64,000 nucleotides of DNA from Flavobacterium sp. LC2016-23 (lineage in GTDB: Bacteria > Bacteroidota > Bacteroidia > Flavobacteriales > Flavobacteriaceae). The DNA lies in assembly GCF_009674775.1 (NCBI RefSeq), contig NZ_WKKE01000014.1, positions 107,472 through 171,471 on the forward strand. The letters are read 5' to 3'. The stretch's first letter is position 1; each line of letters begins with the position of its first letter. Below, one piece after another: positions 1 to 9,695 of the stretch. The position numbers were made by a program, and so were the translations under genes. The notes beneath the pieces were generated by a model that was not told the DNA's origin, did not search any database, and was given only the letters and a program-made list of their open reading frames with translations.

Positions 1-18
1 AGATTTAACGCTGTCTTT

Positions 19-2229
19 TTACATACACACGGGCGCTGTCACCCCGGCGGTCGAAAAAACTGTTCTTTTGATATTTACTTTTGAAAAGTTATTTTGGCCC
101 TCTGTAATTTTGAGATATTGATTGGGCTGTACGTTTTTAAACACTTTCCTTTGCTGGTTTTTGGGCCAGGTAATTTCGATTTGATCAATGATTGCAGCTT
201 GTCCGACTCCAATTTCCATTCGTAAAGCCGACGCCCCGAAACTACCTCCTGAATTTACTATTCTGTATACAGATCTGGAAACACCCTTTTCTCTGAAGCT
301 GACTTTTACCCTGGTTCCAATTGCAGAACGATTGCTGTTTGTACCTTCTAATTGCAGTTTTATCCAACGATTGTTGTTCTGACCCGGGTTCAGGTATAAA
401 GAATTATTGAAAGAATCACCTAAATAAGCGCCTCCAACTTCTATAAAAATATCGCTGTCGCCATCATTATCCAAATCATTAAAAGCCACGCCATGGCCTT
501 TTTGCAAATTTCCTACACGACCGGAAACCGTAACATCAGCAAACTTTCCATTGCCCATATTTCTGAACAACTTATTTGGCGTTAGTGATTTATAATCCGG
601 ATTTCCTGTTCCGAGGTACATATCCAGAAACCCGTCATTATCAATATCCCCAAAATTAGAACCCATCGCAAATACGGTCTTATTTAGCCCGGATTCTTTA
701 GAGACATCTGAGAAAGTACCGTCGTGGTTGTTATGGTACAAATACATTTTACTGCTCTCATTGGGTATCTTCAATACTTCCATTGCTATTTCTCCCGCTA
801 TAGAACCATTAAACTGATAACCGCAGACAAAAATATCCTGCCAGCCATCATTATCATAATCCCAAAACCATGTTGGAAATGTCATCACATTGATTCCTGC
901 CAGACCTGCCTGATCTGTAGCATCTGCAAATTGCGGAATACCTTTTTTGATTCCTGTATTTTTCAGTAATATTTTCCTTTTATTCATTCCCGAAAGAAAC
1001 AAATCAATATCGCCATCGTTATCATAATCACCTGATGTTACCCCTTTTATATAACTAATCACATCACATTTTGCGGCTTTGGCAACATTTGTAAATGTTC
1101 CGTCCTGATTATTCATATACAATTCACACGGATACGATTCGTTTTCTGACGACTCATTACCTATAAATAAATCTAAATAACCGTCATTATTAAAATCATT
1201 CCAGGTACCTGCTTGTGTCGGAAATTCAGAATACAAACCACTTTTGATGGTTACATCTGTAAAAGTGCCATCACCATTGTTACGCAGGAGCGAGTTGGGT
1301 TGTCTGCCATATTTACGCATCCACGCTCCTCTCAGAACAAAAATATCAGTATCACCATCGTTGTCATAGTCTGCCTGTATCATATTGAGTCCTCCTTTGA
1401 AACGACCGATTTCCGATATTTTGGAATAATCTGCGTACTTCCCTTTTTTATCATTTTGATAATAGTGCATAGCGCCGTCCAGACTCCAGTCGGATGTTAT
1501 AATATCTAAATAATTATCATTATTAAAATCATCAACAATAACTCCTCCCGACATATTCCTGCTTTTTATGCCTGCGTTTGAAGCAACATCCACAAAAGGT
1601 TTTATAGTGTATTCCGAATTATCTTTATTCAGGTTGGGTATCAGCCATTGACGGGGAATCTCTGAAGGGTAAGCACCTATAGTCATGTAAGCTATATTAA
1701 GCAGCCATCGCGATTCATAATCATCAGGATTCATTTCTAATAATCTGCTATAAATTTCAATTGCTTTTTGAGAACCTTGTCGTATCGTATGAATTCCATT
1801 TTTTTGTATGGGCATGATACACGATTCGGGATTGTGATAATTAACACAATTTTGCTTTTCTCCCAGTCTCATATAAGCAATTGCCAGAAATTTCAGGGAT
1901 TGAGGATTCTCTCTTCCATCTATCTTCCTCATTCTGCTGATGGCACTTTCCAGAATTTCGACAGCCTCAGCTTCTTTTCCAAGTTTCAGTAATGCGTTTC
2001 CTTTATTTAATTCATTGGTTAGTTTGAAAAAACCTTCATCAGAGCTTTTAATTATGGAATCGTAATAGGCAACTTCTGCCTTTGTCGCAAAGGGATTGTC
2101 TTTCAGATTATACATTTTCTTCCTGGCCTCCAGAATTTTAACCATCTTGTCATTGGGATTAGAAAAATAATCACAAGATTGTGTCAGCATAAATACTGAA
2201 AGCAGTACTATTAAGTTTTTAATTTTCAT
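19..2229 (-). CDS. FG-GAP/VCBS-repeat lipoprotein with ASPIC/UnbV C-terminal domain (CRTAC1-like)
   Basis: A 736-residue exported lipoprotein: the signal peptide ends in LTQSC with the lipid cysteine at residue 19. Residues about 60-180 look like a TPR-type helical region. Residues about 220-620 hold seven Asp/Asn-rich repeats of the DxDNDGxxD type (for example DYDNDGDTD, DFNNDGYLD, DYDNDGWQD), as in calcium-binding FG-GAP beta-propellers. Residues about 630-705 match the ASPIC/UnbV domain (GTRVKV, GGSFGAS, ITWP). It is last in a run with the haloperoxidase-like gene, 61 bp upstream. The family is seen as CRTAC1-like proteins in many Bacteroidota, but its substrate is unknown. A surface or periplasmic scaffold or binding role is inference. 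The stop codon lies 19 bases from the window edge, so further operon members may be cut off. Confidence 0.85.
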   Translation of the reverse strand: MKIKNLIVLLSVFMLTQSCDYFSNPNDKMVKILEARKKMYNLKDNPFATKAEVAYYDSIIKSSDEGFFKLTNELNKGNALLKLGKEAEAVEILESAISRMRKIDGRENPQSLKFLAIAYMRLGEKQNCVNYHNPESCIMPIQKNGIHTIRQGSQKAIEIYSRLLEMNPDDYESRWLLNIAYMTIGAYPSEIPRQWLIPNLNKDNSEYTIKPFVDVASNAGIKSRNMSGGVIVDDFNNDNYLDIITSDWSLDGAMHYYQNDKKGKYADYSKISEIGRFKGGLNMIQADYDNDGDTDIFVLRGAWMRKYGRQPNSLLRNNGDGTFTDVTIKSGLYSEFPTQAGTWNDFNNDGYLDLFIGNESSENESYPCELYMNNQDGTFTNVAKAAKCDVISYIKGVTSGDYDNDGDIDLFLSGMNKRKILLKNTGIKKGIPQFADATDQAGLAGINVMTFPTWFWDYDNDGWQDIFVCGYQFNGSIAGEIAMEVLKIPNESSKMYLYHNNHDGTFSDVSKESGLNKTVFAMGSNFGDIDNDGFLDMYLGTGNPDYKSLTPNKLFRNMGNGKFADVTVSGRVGNLQKGHGVAFNDLDNDGDSDIFIEVGGAYLGDSFNNSLYLNPGQNNNRWIKLQLEGTNSNRSAIGTRVKVSFREKGVSRSVYRIVNSGGSFGASALRMEIGVGQAAIIDQIEITWPKNQQRKVFKNVQPNQYLKITEGQNNFSKVNIKRTVFSTAGVTAPVCM

Positions 2230-2290
2230 AAGTGACGTATTCTTTTTAGATCAGACCAATGCTCTACAAACAAATTCCAAAAAATCATCA

Positions 2291-3769
2291 TTATTTTATA
2301 GCTTTATTCCCTATATGAATATTGTAAAACTTCCATTCTTCATGTGCTACAGCTCTGCCCAGTTTCAAACCTTCAATATTATCTGATTGAATGTGATACC
2401 CTCCCATCACTCTGGAAATTCCTGCCATATTTGCTGTTTCGGTAAAAGTTGGAAATTTCAGGACTACTTTTTTTCCTAAATGATCCGGTTCTGTCAATGC
2501 TCCTGCTACCAGTTCTACAGACTGACCAAACTTATCGCTGCCTGTCCAAAGTTTTAAAGCTTCCGCACAGCCTGCGCTTATGGTACTGTGACCGGAAACA
2601 TAACTCGGAAAAGGCGGACATAAAAAGGTGTCCGGAGAAAAAGGTCTCCATTCCTGCCCCTGCATGGCAATGATTCCTTTTCCGGGACCTCCCCAACCGT
2701 TGATGGGTTTATCACCATAATAGTAATGCACTAAAGCATTGGGTCTTGCTGAATCATAAAACATTTTGGTATCCCAGCACGCAATAAAACAATCCATCGC
2801 TGTGAGCTGATTTAAAAAGTACATTTTTACATCCTGATCTAACGTATGATTATCTCTTCTGGAGACGTCCTGGGCAAATTTTAGCCAGTGACCGGCCTGC
2901 TGGACCGATTTTGGTCCGTCCCTCATAAATTCAACAAGTGCTTTATCTTCATCTGTCAGCCCGGCTTGTAACGCGATTACTTCATCAACTTCTTTTTTGA
3001 GTTGGTCTGAACCAAATAAGGGTGGAGGCGCAGAACGGAATTGATCTGCTGACTTCAATCCGACAGGTTTTACTTTATTCCAAAAAGGAGTTAAGCAAGC
3101 GGGGGCAAATTTTCCGCCTTTCCCATCAGAAAAATATTTCGGCTGCCAGTGATTAATATCGTTCATTTTATCCACAGGGTTTACCGGTACATATTTGCTG
3201 TAATCAAAAAATGCGACTCCATTTGAACCCTCTTCTTCCGCATACTGATTGGAACCGTCTCCTTTTCGTGCCGCAATCACTGCTTTGGCGGCTAAATTGC
3301 CTATCCCTTCAGGAGTATTGGGATCTACGGATTTGTTTGCGGGATCGTAACCTAGTTCCTTCATGAATGAATCAAATAATTCTTTATCAGTGTAATAATA
3401 TTCACAAAGTGCTCCGTAAGCGGCATAACTTATGGCGATTTCTTTGTTTTTTACATTTTGGTCTTTCTTTGGCTGTCTTTTCACATCCTTTAGATATACC
3501 GGAATTGCTTTTGCGTCATAACGACTCCATGCATCAAAAACCGCTATAAAAGTCAACCCCAGAAAGCGGGAAGTTATAGTGGGCCTTGGCCGAAATTTAT
3601 CTGTATTATTTGCAGTGGCAAGAACTGCCATTTCTCCCCACTTATAAGCAATGTTATTTTTTCCTGTGGGTTCCTTAATTTGATTTTTGGTCTCTTTAAC
3701 CTGCGCCAGCATATTTATATTTAAAGCACTAAAAAAAAGCACTTTAAACAAAAGTTTATACATTTTCAT
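2291..3769 (-). CDS. Vanadium-dependent haloperoxidase / PAP2-like enzyme
   Basis: A 492-residue exported protein whose signal peptide ends near NMLAQ (residue 23). The C-terminal half carries the full vanadate/phosphate pocket of the haloperoxidase and PAP2 phosphatase superfamily: K335 and R342 in KMFYDSARP, S392-G393-H394 in VSGHST, and R453 and H459 in RVMGGYH. The K-to-R (+7) and R-to-H (+6) spacings match chloroperoxidase-type enzymes. Family knowledge allows either halide oxidation or phosphatase activity; the sequence does not decide. It lies 61 bp upstream of the FG-GAP/ASPIC lipoprotein, probably in one transcript, and downstream of a SusCD pair. No link to xylan breakdown is obvious. 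Confidence 0.88.
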   Translation of the reverse strand: MKMYKLLFKVLFFSALNINMLAQVKETKNQIKEPTGKNNIAYKWGEMAVLATANNTDKFRPRPTITSRFLGLTFIAVFDAWSRYDAKAIPVYLKDVKRQPKKDQNVKNKEIAISYAAYGALCEYYYTDKELFDSFMKELGYDPANKSVDPNTPEGIGNLAAKAVIAARKGDGSNQYAEEEGSNGVAFFDYSKYVPVNPVDKMNDINHWQPKYFSDGKGGKFAPACLTPFWNKVKPVGLKSADQFRSAPPPLFGSDQLKKEVDEVIALQAGLTDEDKALVEFMRDGPKSVQQAGHWLKFAQDVSRRDNHTLDQDVKMYFLNQLTAMDCFIACWDTKMFYDSARPNALVHYYYGDKPINGWGGPGKGIIAMQGQEWRPFSPDTFLCPPFPSYVSGHSTISAGCAEALKLWTGSDKFGQSVELVAGALTEPDHLGKKVVLKFPTFTETANMAGISRVMGGYHIQSDNIEGLKLGRAVAHEEWKFYNIHIGNKAIK

Positions 3770-3937
3770 CCTGATAATTTTATATGGTTTTTAATAGCTT
3801 TCTTTTCAATTAGCAGTAATTGAATCTTTGGTGTTACATTCTAAACAGGCAGCTTCATCTTAATTTAAAAAGTAAGATTTAGAGCCAGGGCATGATTTAG
3901 TAATCAAGTCTGTTTATATGTAACATTAAAGGAAATA

Positions 3938-4477
3938 CTATACGCAATCAGGAGGAGGATAATTGGTTGTAAAATATCCGGAAAGAAGGTCTCTTTTTGG
4001 ATCGTATGAAGATAGGGTGTGATGAAAAACTAATCCGGAAGTTGTTCCTAAATTAATTACATCACTAATAATATAATCCGGAAGAAAGGATTTTACTAAT
4101 TTTTTATTTGGATTTTCTTTATCCGAATTTGTATCAAATAATTGATTTTCGACAATTTTTATTAAGTCTTTACTCAAAACCTCTTTATGAGAATTTTTAA
4201 GGCAATATAATTTCAAAACATTGTTTACAATTCTTTTCTTAAAAACATGATAGGTTTTGTTTTTGATAACGAAATTTTCATTAACATCTTCAATACCAGA
4301 ATCTACCACATAAGCATAAGGGGTAATTTTAACTTCAATTATTTCAAAATTTGAATTATCAGTTTTCTCCATAGCATTTACCCATACTTGCTCTTGTTGT
4401 TCAGCAAACATCATATAAAAACCTAAAACATTGAGAAACAATGTTATGATTAAAAAAAGTGATGCAATTCTTTTCAT
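3938..4477 (-). CDS. Small exported protein of unknown function with YPPPDC tail
   Basis: An unassigned protein of 179 residues. I chose the start at 4477 (MKRIASLFLI) rather than 4504 because the hydrophobic signal or anchor then begins at once; the longer reading adds only nine residues. After the N-terminal hydrophobic stretch (residues about 4-22) the protein is soluble and charged, with an alternating beta-like pattern (FEIIEVKITPYAYVV, FVIKNKTYHVFKKRIVNN, KLYCLKN). It ends in a proline-rich NYPPPDCV. It resembles, from memory, a family of short Bacteroidota proteins with a PPP tail encoded beside TonB-dependent receptors; that family has no known role. It stands alone between susD1 and the haloperoxidase-like gene, 168 bp from the latter. 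Confidence 0.6.
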   Translation of the reverse strand: MKRIASLFLIITLFLNVLGFYMMFAEQQEQVWVNAMEKTDNSNFEIIEVKITPYAYVVDSGIEDVNENFVIKNKTYHVFKKRIVNNVLKLYCLKNSHKEVLSKDLIKIVENQLFDTNSDKENPNKKLVKSFLPDYIISDVINLGTTSGLVFHHTLSSYDPKRDLLSGYFTTNYPPPDCV

Positions 4478-4875
4478 ATTGAAAACACAGTTGAAATTGA
4501 GCATCGATGGTACCGTTGACTAACCAGTGGTAAAACCTCAGCTGTTTAAAGCATACGTATTATATCAAATGGTATCCTGTTTTACAGGATTTGCAAAGAT
4601 TATTGTATATGTCACCTGGAATTAAAATAAAAGGTCTCATCATTTGAAGTTTTGTTCCTGAATTTAGTATTACGATAAACAAAAATCAATACAAAACGGA
4701 AACAAAAATCGGAGATAAGCAGGGCTTATTATTTAAAATATATTCCGGCTGGTAATTGTTATACAGACTAAACACTTTAGAAAATATACGATAAGGATAA
4801 ACAGCGCAGGTTAATGCGCTGTTTTCCAAATTACTAACTTAACTAACTCAAACTTAGACTAAACTTAATTATTAT
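4478..4875. other. Intergenic region between susD1 and the small unknown gene
   Basis: About 400 bases without a supported gene. It holds the susD1 terminator hairpin (4799-4824) and a perfect 7-bp inverted repeat with a 3-base loop, ATCCTGT/ACAGGAT, at 4574-4590. The repeat lies about 100 bases upstream of the small gene and could be an operator or an RNA hairpin. I found no full TAnnTTTG element on the minus strand. Confidence 0.5.
4799..4824 (-). terminator. Probable terminator after susD1
   Basis: Perfect 10-bp stem (AAACAGCGCA/TGCGCTGTTT) with a 6-base loop, 52 bp past the susD1 stop. The U-tract on the minus strand is weak (TTTATCCTT), so termination may be partial. Confidence 0.6.
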
Positions 4876-6375
4876 TTAATAACCAGGATTATTGTTACTT
4901 GGTTTTATATTAGGATTAGAAGATGTTTCTCTGTTTGGTATTGGCCATAATTCACTTTTACCAACTTTAAAACCAGTCCCCTGCAGTTCAGTAGCAGCGA
5001 TACCCCATCTTATAATATCATCAAAACGAACTTGTTCGCCGGCTAATTCCACTTTACGCTCATGAACAATTGCTGTAAATACAGCTTCTTTTGTCGGAGC
5101 AATTGCCGTTACTAAACCTGCACGGTCTCTAACTTCTTTGATATAGGCAATAGCAGCTGTTTGTGAACCTCCGGCTCTTTGGTTTTCACATTCTGCTTTC
5201 ATTAGCAATACATCTGAATAACGCATTACTTTGAAGTTGATACTTGAATCCAGATTTTCATCAGTACGTTTATAGTAATTTTGATATTTTTTCCATCCTG
5301 CTCTTCTAAGACCTTCAGATGATGAAAAATTAGCGGCTGTCATTGTATTGGCTCCGTTATTGTATTTTGATCCCGGCACGTAAAAAGTATCTGCAAAACG
5401 TTTGTCACCCGGCTCATACTCATCCAGCAAATCATCTGAGGGATACACATTGTACCACCCTAAGTTTCCATATTCCTGACCTCTAAGAGTTGATTCAGCA
5501 ACACCATCTCCGGCCGTATCACTACCCCATTTATCACCCACTCCTAAATTTTCATCGTATTCAATCTCAAAAATTGATTCGGGACCATGCTCCGTTTCAT
5601 CCATAAAGTTGTTGTAAAAATTAGATTCTAAAGTAAATCCCGTAACGTTATTAAAAGCAGCCAGAGCTTCATCGTATTTTTTTTGATATAACAATACTTT
5701 CCCTAAATAAGCAAATGCTGCTTCTTTGGTTGCTCTTCCAATATTCTGTTGCAGCGTTGCGTTTGTAGTTTTACTAAACAGATTTTTTGAAGCAAAATCA
5801 AAATCATCTGTAATCAATTTATAGACTTCTTCTTTAGGACTTCTTGCAGCACCGGTTATAGTCTGGCTGGTGTAAATTGGCAGATCACCAAAACGAGGCA
5901 GTAACAGAAAATAATAATAGGCTCTTAAAAAGTGGGCTTCTCCCAAATATTTATTTTTTTCGGCTTGTGTCAAAACTGAACTTGGTAAGGCCTGAATCTT
6001 TGCTTCATTATCCAATACAAAATTGGCTTTGGATATTCCTAAGAAACAGGTTTCCCAATAGTATTGAATGATATCACTACTTGCATCAAAGGAAAAATTC
6101 AGGAAGGGTGTTTTGTTCCCTTCTAATTGTGGATTTCCCTTATTTTCCTGAGACATATTGTCTAATGCAAAGAAAAGATGTCTCGCGTATAGTCCTCTTG
6201 TTTGCAGGTTTGCATAAGCTGCATTTACCGCAGACTCTACCTGATTTTTCGTTTTAAAGAAAGTTTCCGGTGATAACGCATTTGGATTGGTTAATTCTAA
6301 ATCCTTAGTGTCACATGAATTTATTGCAAAAATCGCGGACAATACTACTACTATATATTTTATTTTTTTCATCAT
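4876..6375 (-). CDS. SusD/RagB-family surface glycan-binding lipoprotein (pair 1)
   Basis: A 499-residue SusD homologue. The signal ends in FAINSC with the lipid cysteine at 21. The N-terminal SusD-like part (PNALSPETFFKTKNQVESAVNAAY) is followed by TPR-like helices (YFLLLPRFGDLPIYT; FLGKVLLYQKKYDEAL). The RagB/SusD C-terminal region includes MRYSDVLLMKAE, IKEVRDRAG, IVHERKVELAGE and FDDIIRWG, and the protein ends with the usual NPGY. The start is 10 bp from the susC1 stop, so the two are co-transcribed. It caps the SusC barrel and binds the oligosaccharide before import. The ligand cannot be read from the sequence; xylan fragments are likely only from context. Confidence 0.93.
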   Translation of the reverse strand: MMKKIKYIVVVLSAIFAINSCDTKDLELTNPNALSPETFFKTKNQVESAVNAAYANLQTRGLYARHLFFALDNMSQENKGNPQLEGNKTPFLNFSFDASSDIIQYYWETCFLGISKANFVLDNEAKIQALPSSVLTQAEKNKYLGEAHFLRAYYYFLLLPRFGDLPIYTSQTITGAARSPKEEVYKLITDDFDFASKNLFSKTTNATLQQNIGRATKEAAFAYLGKVLLYQKKYDEALAAFNNVTGFTLESNFYNNFMDETEHGPESIFEIEYDENLGVGDKWGSDTAGDGVAESTLRGQEYGNLGWYNVYPSDDLLDEYEPGDKRFADTFYVPGSKYNNGANTMTAANFSSSEGLRRAGWKKYQNYYKRTDENLDSSINFKVMRYSDVLLMKAECENQRAGGSQTAAIAYIKEVRDRAGLVTAIAPTKEAVFTAIVHERKVELAGEQVRFDDIIRWGIAATELQGTGFKVGKSELWPIPNRETSSNPNIKPSNNNPGY

Positions 6376-6385
6376 CTTTTATATA

Positions 6386-9300
6386 TTAAAATGTAACTTC
6401 AAGACCAAAAATTACTGATTTTGGTTGTGGATACCTTCCTATATCAATTCCGGCAGAATTTGCATTAGTATCTACACGTGCAATTTCAGGATCGAGACCA
6501 GAATATTTTGTAACGGTAACAAGATTTTGCCCACTTACATAGAATCTTATACTTGAAAAATGGCTGTTGAATGTTTCTCCTGATAGTGTATATCCTAAAG
6601 TAACATTTTTTAATCTTGTGAAAGAACCGTCTTCAACATATCGCTGACTAGCTAAAGACCAGTTTTGCTCTGCACCACGTGCTCTTGGTAACGTTGCTGA
6701 TGGATTGGTAACCTGACCATTTACAACAATGGATCTGTCTAAAACATCTGTACCGGAGTTAAACAAACGCTGCATTGCCTCGAGATCAAACTTATTCGCA
6801 TTAAAAATATCATTTCCCTGAACGCCTGATATAAAACAGTTAAAATCGAAATTTTTATAGGCAGCCGTAAGGTTTAAACCATATGTAAAATCCGGATATG
6901 GATTTCCAATATTTCTTTTATCATTGGAGTTGATTATTTTATTGCCATCATGGTCAACAAATCTGATATCACCTGGCTGAACTACAGTCTGACCTGCTCC
7001 TAAAACAGCATCTACTTCTGCCTGGTTTTGGTAGATTCCGTTGGTTTCATACCCCCAGAAATAGAATAATGGCTGCCCTACTTCGAGTCTGGAGAAACTC
7101 TCTAAACCAGCTCTTCCTGACGGACCGCCTAATACGCTGGTTACACCCGGTGCCAAAGCCGTTACTTCGTTTTTGCTGGTCCCTAAATTGGCTGTCGCAG
7201 ACCAGGTAAAATCACCTTTTCTGTCATTGTAACCTAATGTTATTTCATATCCGCTTACTTTTACATCAGCAACATTTTGTATTTGAGTTCCTCCCGGAGA
7301 ACCAGTAGAAGCAGGAAGTGGTACCGCGAAAAGAATATCACTACTTTTATTATTAAAATACTCGATAGATCCGGTAAATTTTTCGTCAAACAAACCAAAA
7401 TCCAAACCTATGTTTCTATCTTTTTTAGACTCCCACTGCAAGTCCGGATTTGGGGCACTTCCTGAAGTAGTACCTATTCCTGCTTCTCCGTTAAACGGGT
7501 AGGTATAATTTGTTGCTAAACTAGAACTGTATCTGTAATCGTCTATTTTATCATTACCTGTTGTTCCTATCGTACCTCTAATTTTCAATGTGCTGAAAAT
7601 AGATTTTTCCATGAATTTTTCTTTTGCAATATTCCATCCTAAAGCAAGAGAGTAGAAATTACCAAAACGTTTATTAGCTCCAAATCTCGAAGAACCGTCT
7701 CTACGTCCTGAAACAGCAAAAAGGTATTTATCATCGTAATCATAATTGATACGGGCTACATAACCTAAATTGTTTGTTTCAAAATTATTAGAACTTAAAT
7801 TAGCGTTCTGAAGACTCAACTGATCAATTTCATCAGAAATTAAGTTTCGGCTGCCGGCAGTTATATTACGGCTTTTATTTTCTATTTTCGTTATAACTCC
7901 TAATACTTCAATATTGTGTTTACCGGCAATAGTTGTTTTGTATGTTAAGCTATTATCAAACACAATAGTCTGACCCTGAGAATTTATTTCAGCAGTTGAC
8001 GAATAATCCTGAAAATGGGCTGCACCATCGCGATAGCTGGGAATAAATGTATGATCTCTGCTGGTGTAATAATCTAAAGAAACCTGCGATCTGTATTTTA
8101 ATCCTTTGTATATTTCTAATTCAGCAAATATGTTTCCTATTATAGATACTCCGTTAATTTTTTGGTATCCCCAGTTTGCCACACGTACAGGATTTTCTGC
8201 ATCCTGTCCGTCACTTCCCTGAGAAGGCCCCTGATAGCCACCTTTATTATTTTCATTGTAAACCGGTAAGTAAGGTGCCATTTTAATAGCATGCTCCAAC
8301 AAAGTTCTTCCTCCTGCACTACGCTCCGGATTGGTTGTACTAAAAGACAGTCCGACATTACTTCCTATAGTTAGTTTACCAACGTTTTGCGTATTATTGG
8401 CTCTGAAAGAATATCGTTCAAAACCTGTACCGATAAGGGATCCTTCCTGTTTCAAATATCCCGCAGAATAACGACTTGTAGCATTCTCGGTACCGCTTGA
8501 GAAACTCAAATTATAATCCTGCATAAGACCATCCTGAAATATTTCGTCCTGCCAATTTGTATTTCTATTTCCAAATTCAGCAGCTCTTGCCGTTAAATCA
8601 CTTCCCAAATCTTTAGCGTACTGAAGATACTGCTGTGTATTTAAAACGTCATATCTTTTGGTCACGGTCTGAGAACCTACGTATGAACTAAATGTTATTT
8701 TCCCCGGGCCTTTTTTCCCTTTTTTTGTAGTTACCATAATGACCCCATTAAAAGCTTTTGAACCGTATAAAGCTGTTGTTGAGGCGTCTTTTAAAACCGA
8801 CATGGACTCAATATCATTAGGACTTAGTCCTGATAAGTTTCCTGTCAGAACTCCGTCAATTACATACAGTGGAGAACTGTTATTCATGGTCGCTAAACCA
8901 CGAATAGTTACTGTAGGGCTGGAACCCGGTGCTCCATTTACAACACTTACACCTGCTGCCCTGCCCTGCAAAGCTGACTCTGCATTGGTAATAGGTACCG
9001 CCGTAATATCTTTTGCACTTACTGTTGAAATTGCTCCTGTTACCTTGGTTCTCTTTTGAGTACCGTAAGCTATTACGACTTCATTTAAGGCTTGTGTAGA
9101 TTCCATCAATTTAACATCAATTACAGTCTGGCTGCCCACAGTAATCGTTTGCGAAATCAAACCAACGAAAGAATACGTTATTTTGTCTCCTGCGTTTATC
9201 CCGTTTAAAGTGTACTTACCATCAAAATCTGTTGATGTGCTATTTTTGGAACCTTGTACGTTAATACCGGCACCAGGCAATGGAAATCCCGAAGGATCCG

Positions 9301-9394
9301 TAACCACACCCTTTATGGTCTTTGATTGTGCCATCATATTCTGACTGCTAATTATTAGCAATGCAATTATTGCAAATTTTAATTTCAAAATCAT
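6386..9394 (-). CDS. SusC/RagA-family TonB-linked outer membrane transporter (pair 1)
   Basis: A 1002-residue SusC homologue. Signal peptide (to MMAQ, residue 22), carboxypeptidase-D-like regulatory domain (residues about 27-105, IKGVVTDPSGFPLPGAGINV), the TonB-box and plug region (LNEVVIAYGTQKRTKVTGAIS, then IRGLATMNNSSPLYVIDGV and VLKDASTTALYGSKAFNGVI), then the beta-barrel ending in an aromatic residue (GLEVTF). Length is typical. It imports oligosaccharides across the outer membrane using TonB energy with its SusD partner. The 591-bp upstream region carries a promoter-like element and an inverted repeat, and the hybrid sensor gene lies immediately upstream, so control by that sensor is likely. 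Confidence 0.95.
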   Translation of the reverse strand: MILKLKFAIIALLIISSQNMMAQSKTIKGVVTDPSGFPLPGAGINVQGSKNSTSTDFDGKYTLNGINAGDKITYSFVGLISQTITVGSQTVIDVKLMESTQALNEVVIAYGTQKRTKVTGAISTVSAKDITAVPITNAESALQGRAAGVSVVNGAPGSSPTVTIRGLATMNNSSPLYVIDGVLTGNLSGLSPNDIESMSVLKDASTTALYGSKAFNGVIMVTTKKGKKGPGKITFSSYVGSQTVTKRYDVLNTQQYLQYAKDLGSDLTARAAEFGNRNTNWQDEIFQDGLMQDYNLSFSSGTENATSRYSAGYLKQEGSLIGTGFERYSFRANNTQNVGKLTIGSNVGLSFSTTNPERSAGGRTLLEHAIKMAPYLPVYNENNKGGYQGPSQGSDGQDAENPVRVANWGYQKINGVSIIGNIFAELEIYKGLKYRSQVSLDYYTSRDHTFIPSYRDGAAHFQDYSSTAEINSQGQTIVFDNSLTYKTTIAGKHNIEVLGVITKIENKSRNITAGSRNLISDEIDQLSLQNANLSSNNFETNNLGYVARINYDYDDKYLFAVSGRRDGSSRFGANKRFGNFYSLALGWNIAKEKFMEKSIFSTLKIRGTIGTTGNDKIDDYRYSSSLATNYTYPFNGEAGIGTTSGSAPNPDLQWESKKDRNIGLDFGLFDEKFTGSIEYFNNKSSDILFAVPLPASTGSPGGTQIQNVADVKVSGYEITLGYNDRKGDFTWSATANLGTSKNEVTALAPGVTSVLGGPSGRAGLESFSRLEVGQPLFYFWGYETNGIYQNQAEVDAVLGAGQTVVQPGDIRFVDHDGNKIINSNDKRNIGNPYPDFTYGLNLTAAYKNFDFNCFISGVQGNDIFNANKFDLEAMQRLFNSGTDVLDRSIVVNGQVTNPSATLPRARGAEQNWSLASQRYVEDGSFTRLKNVTLGYTLSGETFNSHFSSIRFYVSGQNLVTVTKYSGLDPEIARVDTNANSAGIDIGRYPQPKSVIFGLEVTF

Positions 9395-9620
9395 ATTAAT
9401 TGGTTTTTGTTTGGTTTAGATAATTATTGGTCGTAAAGTTTTCTGTTTATTTTCCTTTGTGAGTTTTCGTGAATCACTGCTGTTTTCTAAATTGTTTTTC
9501 CGAGTTACAGCTATCGTTTCATTCTAATTTGGGGAAAAGGTTTTCAGCACGTAAATTTGGTTCTGTTTCATCTTATAAATTGTTACTAATCATTTGGGAA
9601 TCATGTGATATTGATCTACT

Positions 9621-9628
9621 CAAAAATA
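9621..9628 (-). promoter_or_regulatory. Candidate -7 element for susC1
   Basis: On the minus strand this reads TATTTTTG, a full match to the Bacteroidota TAnnTTTG element. No TTG stands at the expected distance (TGT at a 19-base spacing), which would suit an activator-dependent promoter. Confidence 0.45.
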
Positions 9629-9668
9629 TGACGTTAACATAAATTTCACATAGTAAAAATGATGCAAA

Positions 9669-9695
9669 AACTATCAAATTTGTAGCATGATAGTT
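9669..9695. promoter_or_regulatory. Inverted repeat upstream of the susC1 promoter, candidate sensor-regulator site
   Basis: Perfect 7-bp arms AACTATC/GATAGTT separated by 13 bases, just upstream of the -33 position of the susC1 promoter candidate. Position and symmetry suit an activator such as the AraC-type output domain of the adjacent sensor. That assignment is inference. Confidence 0.35.
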
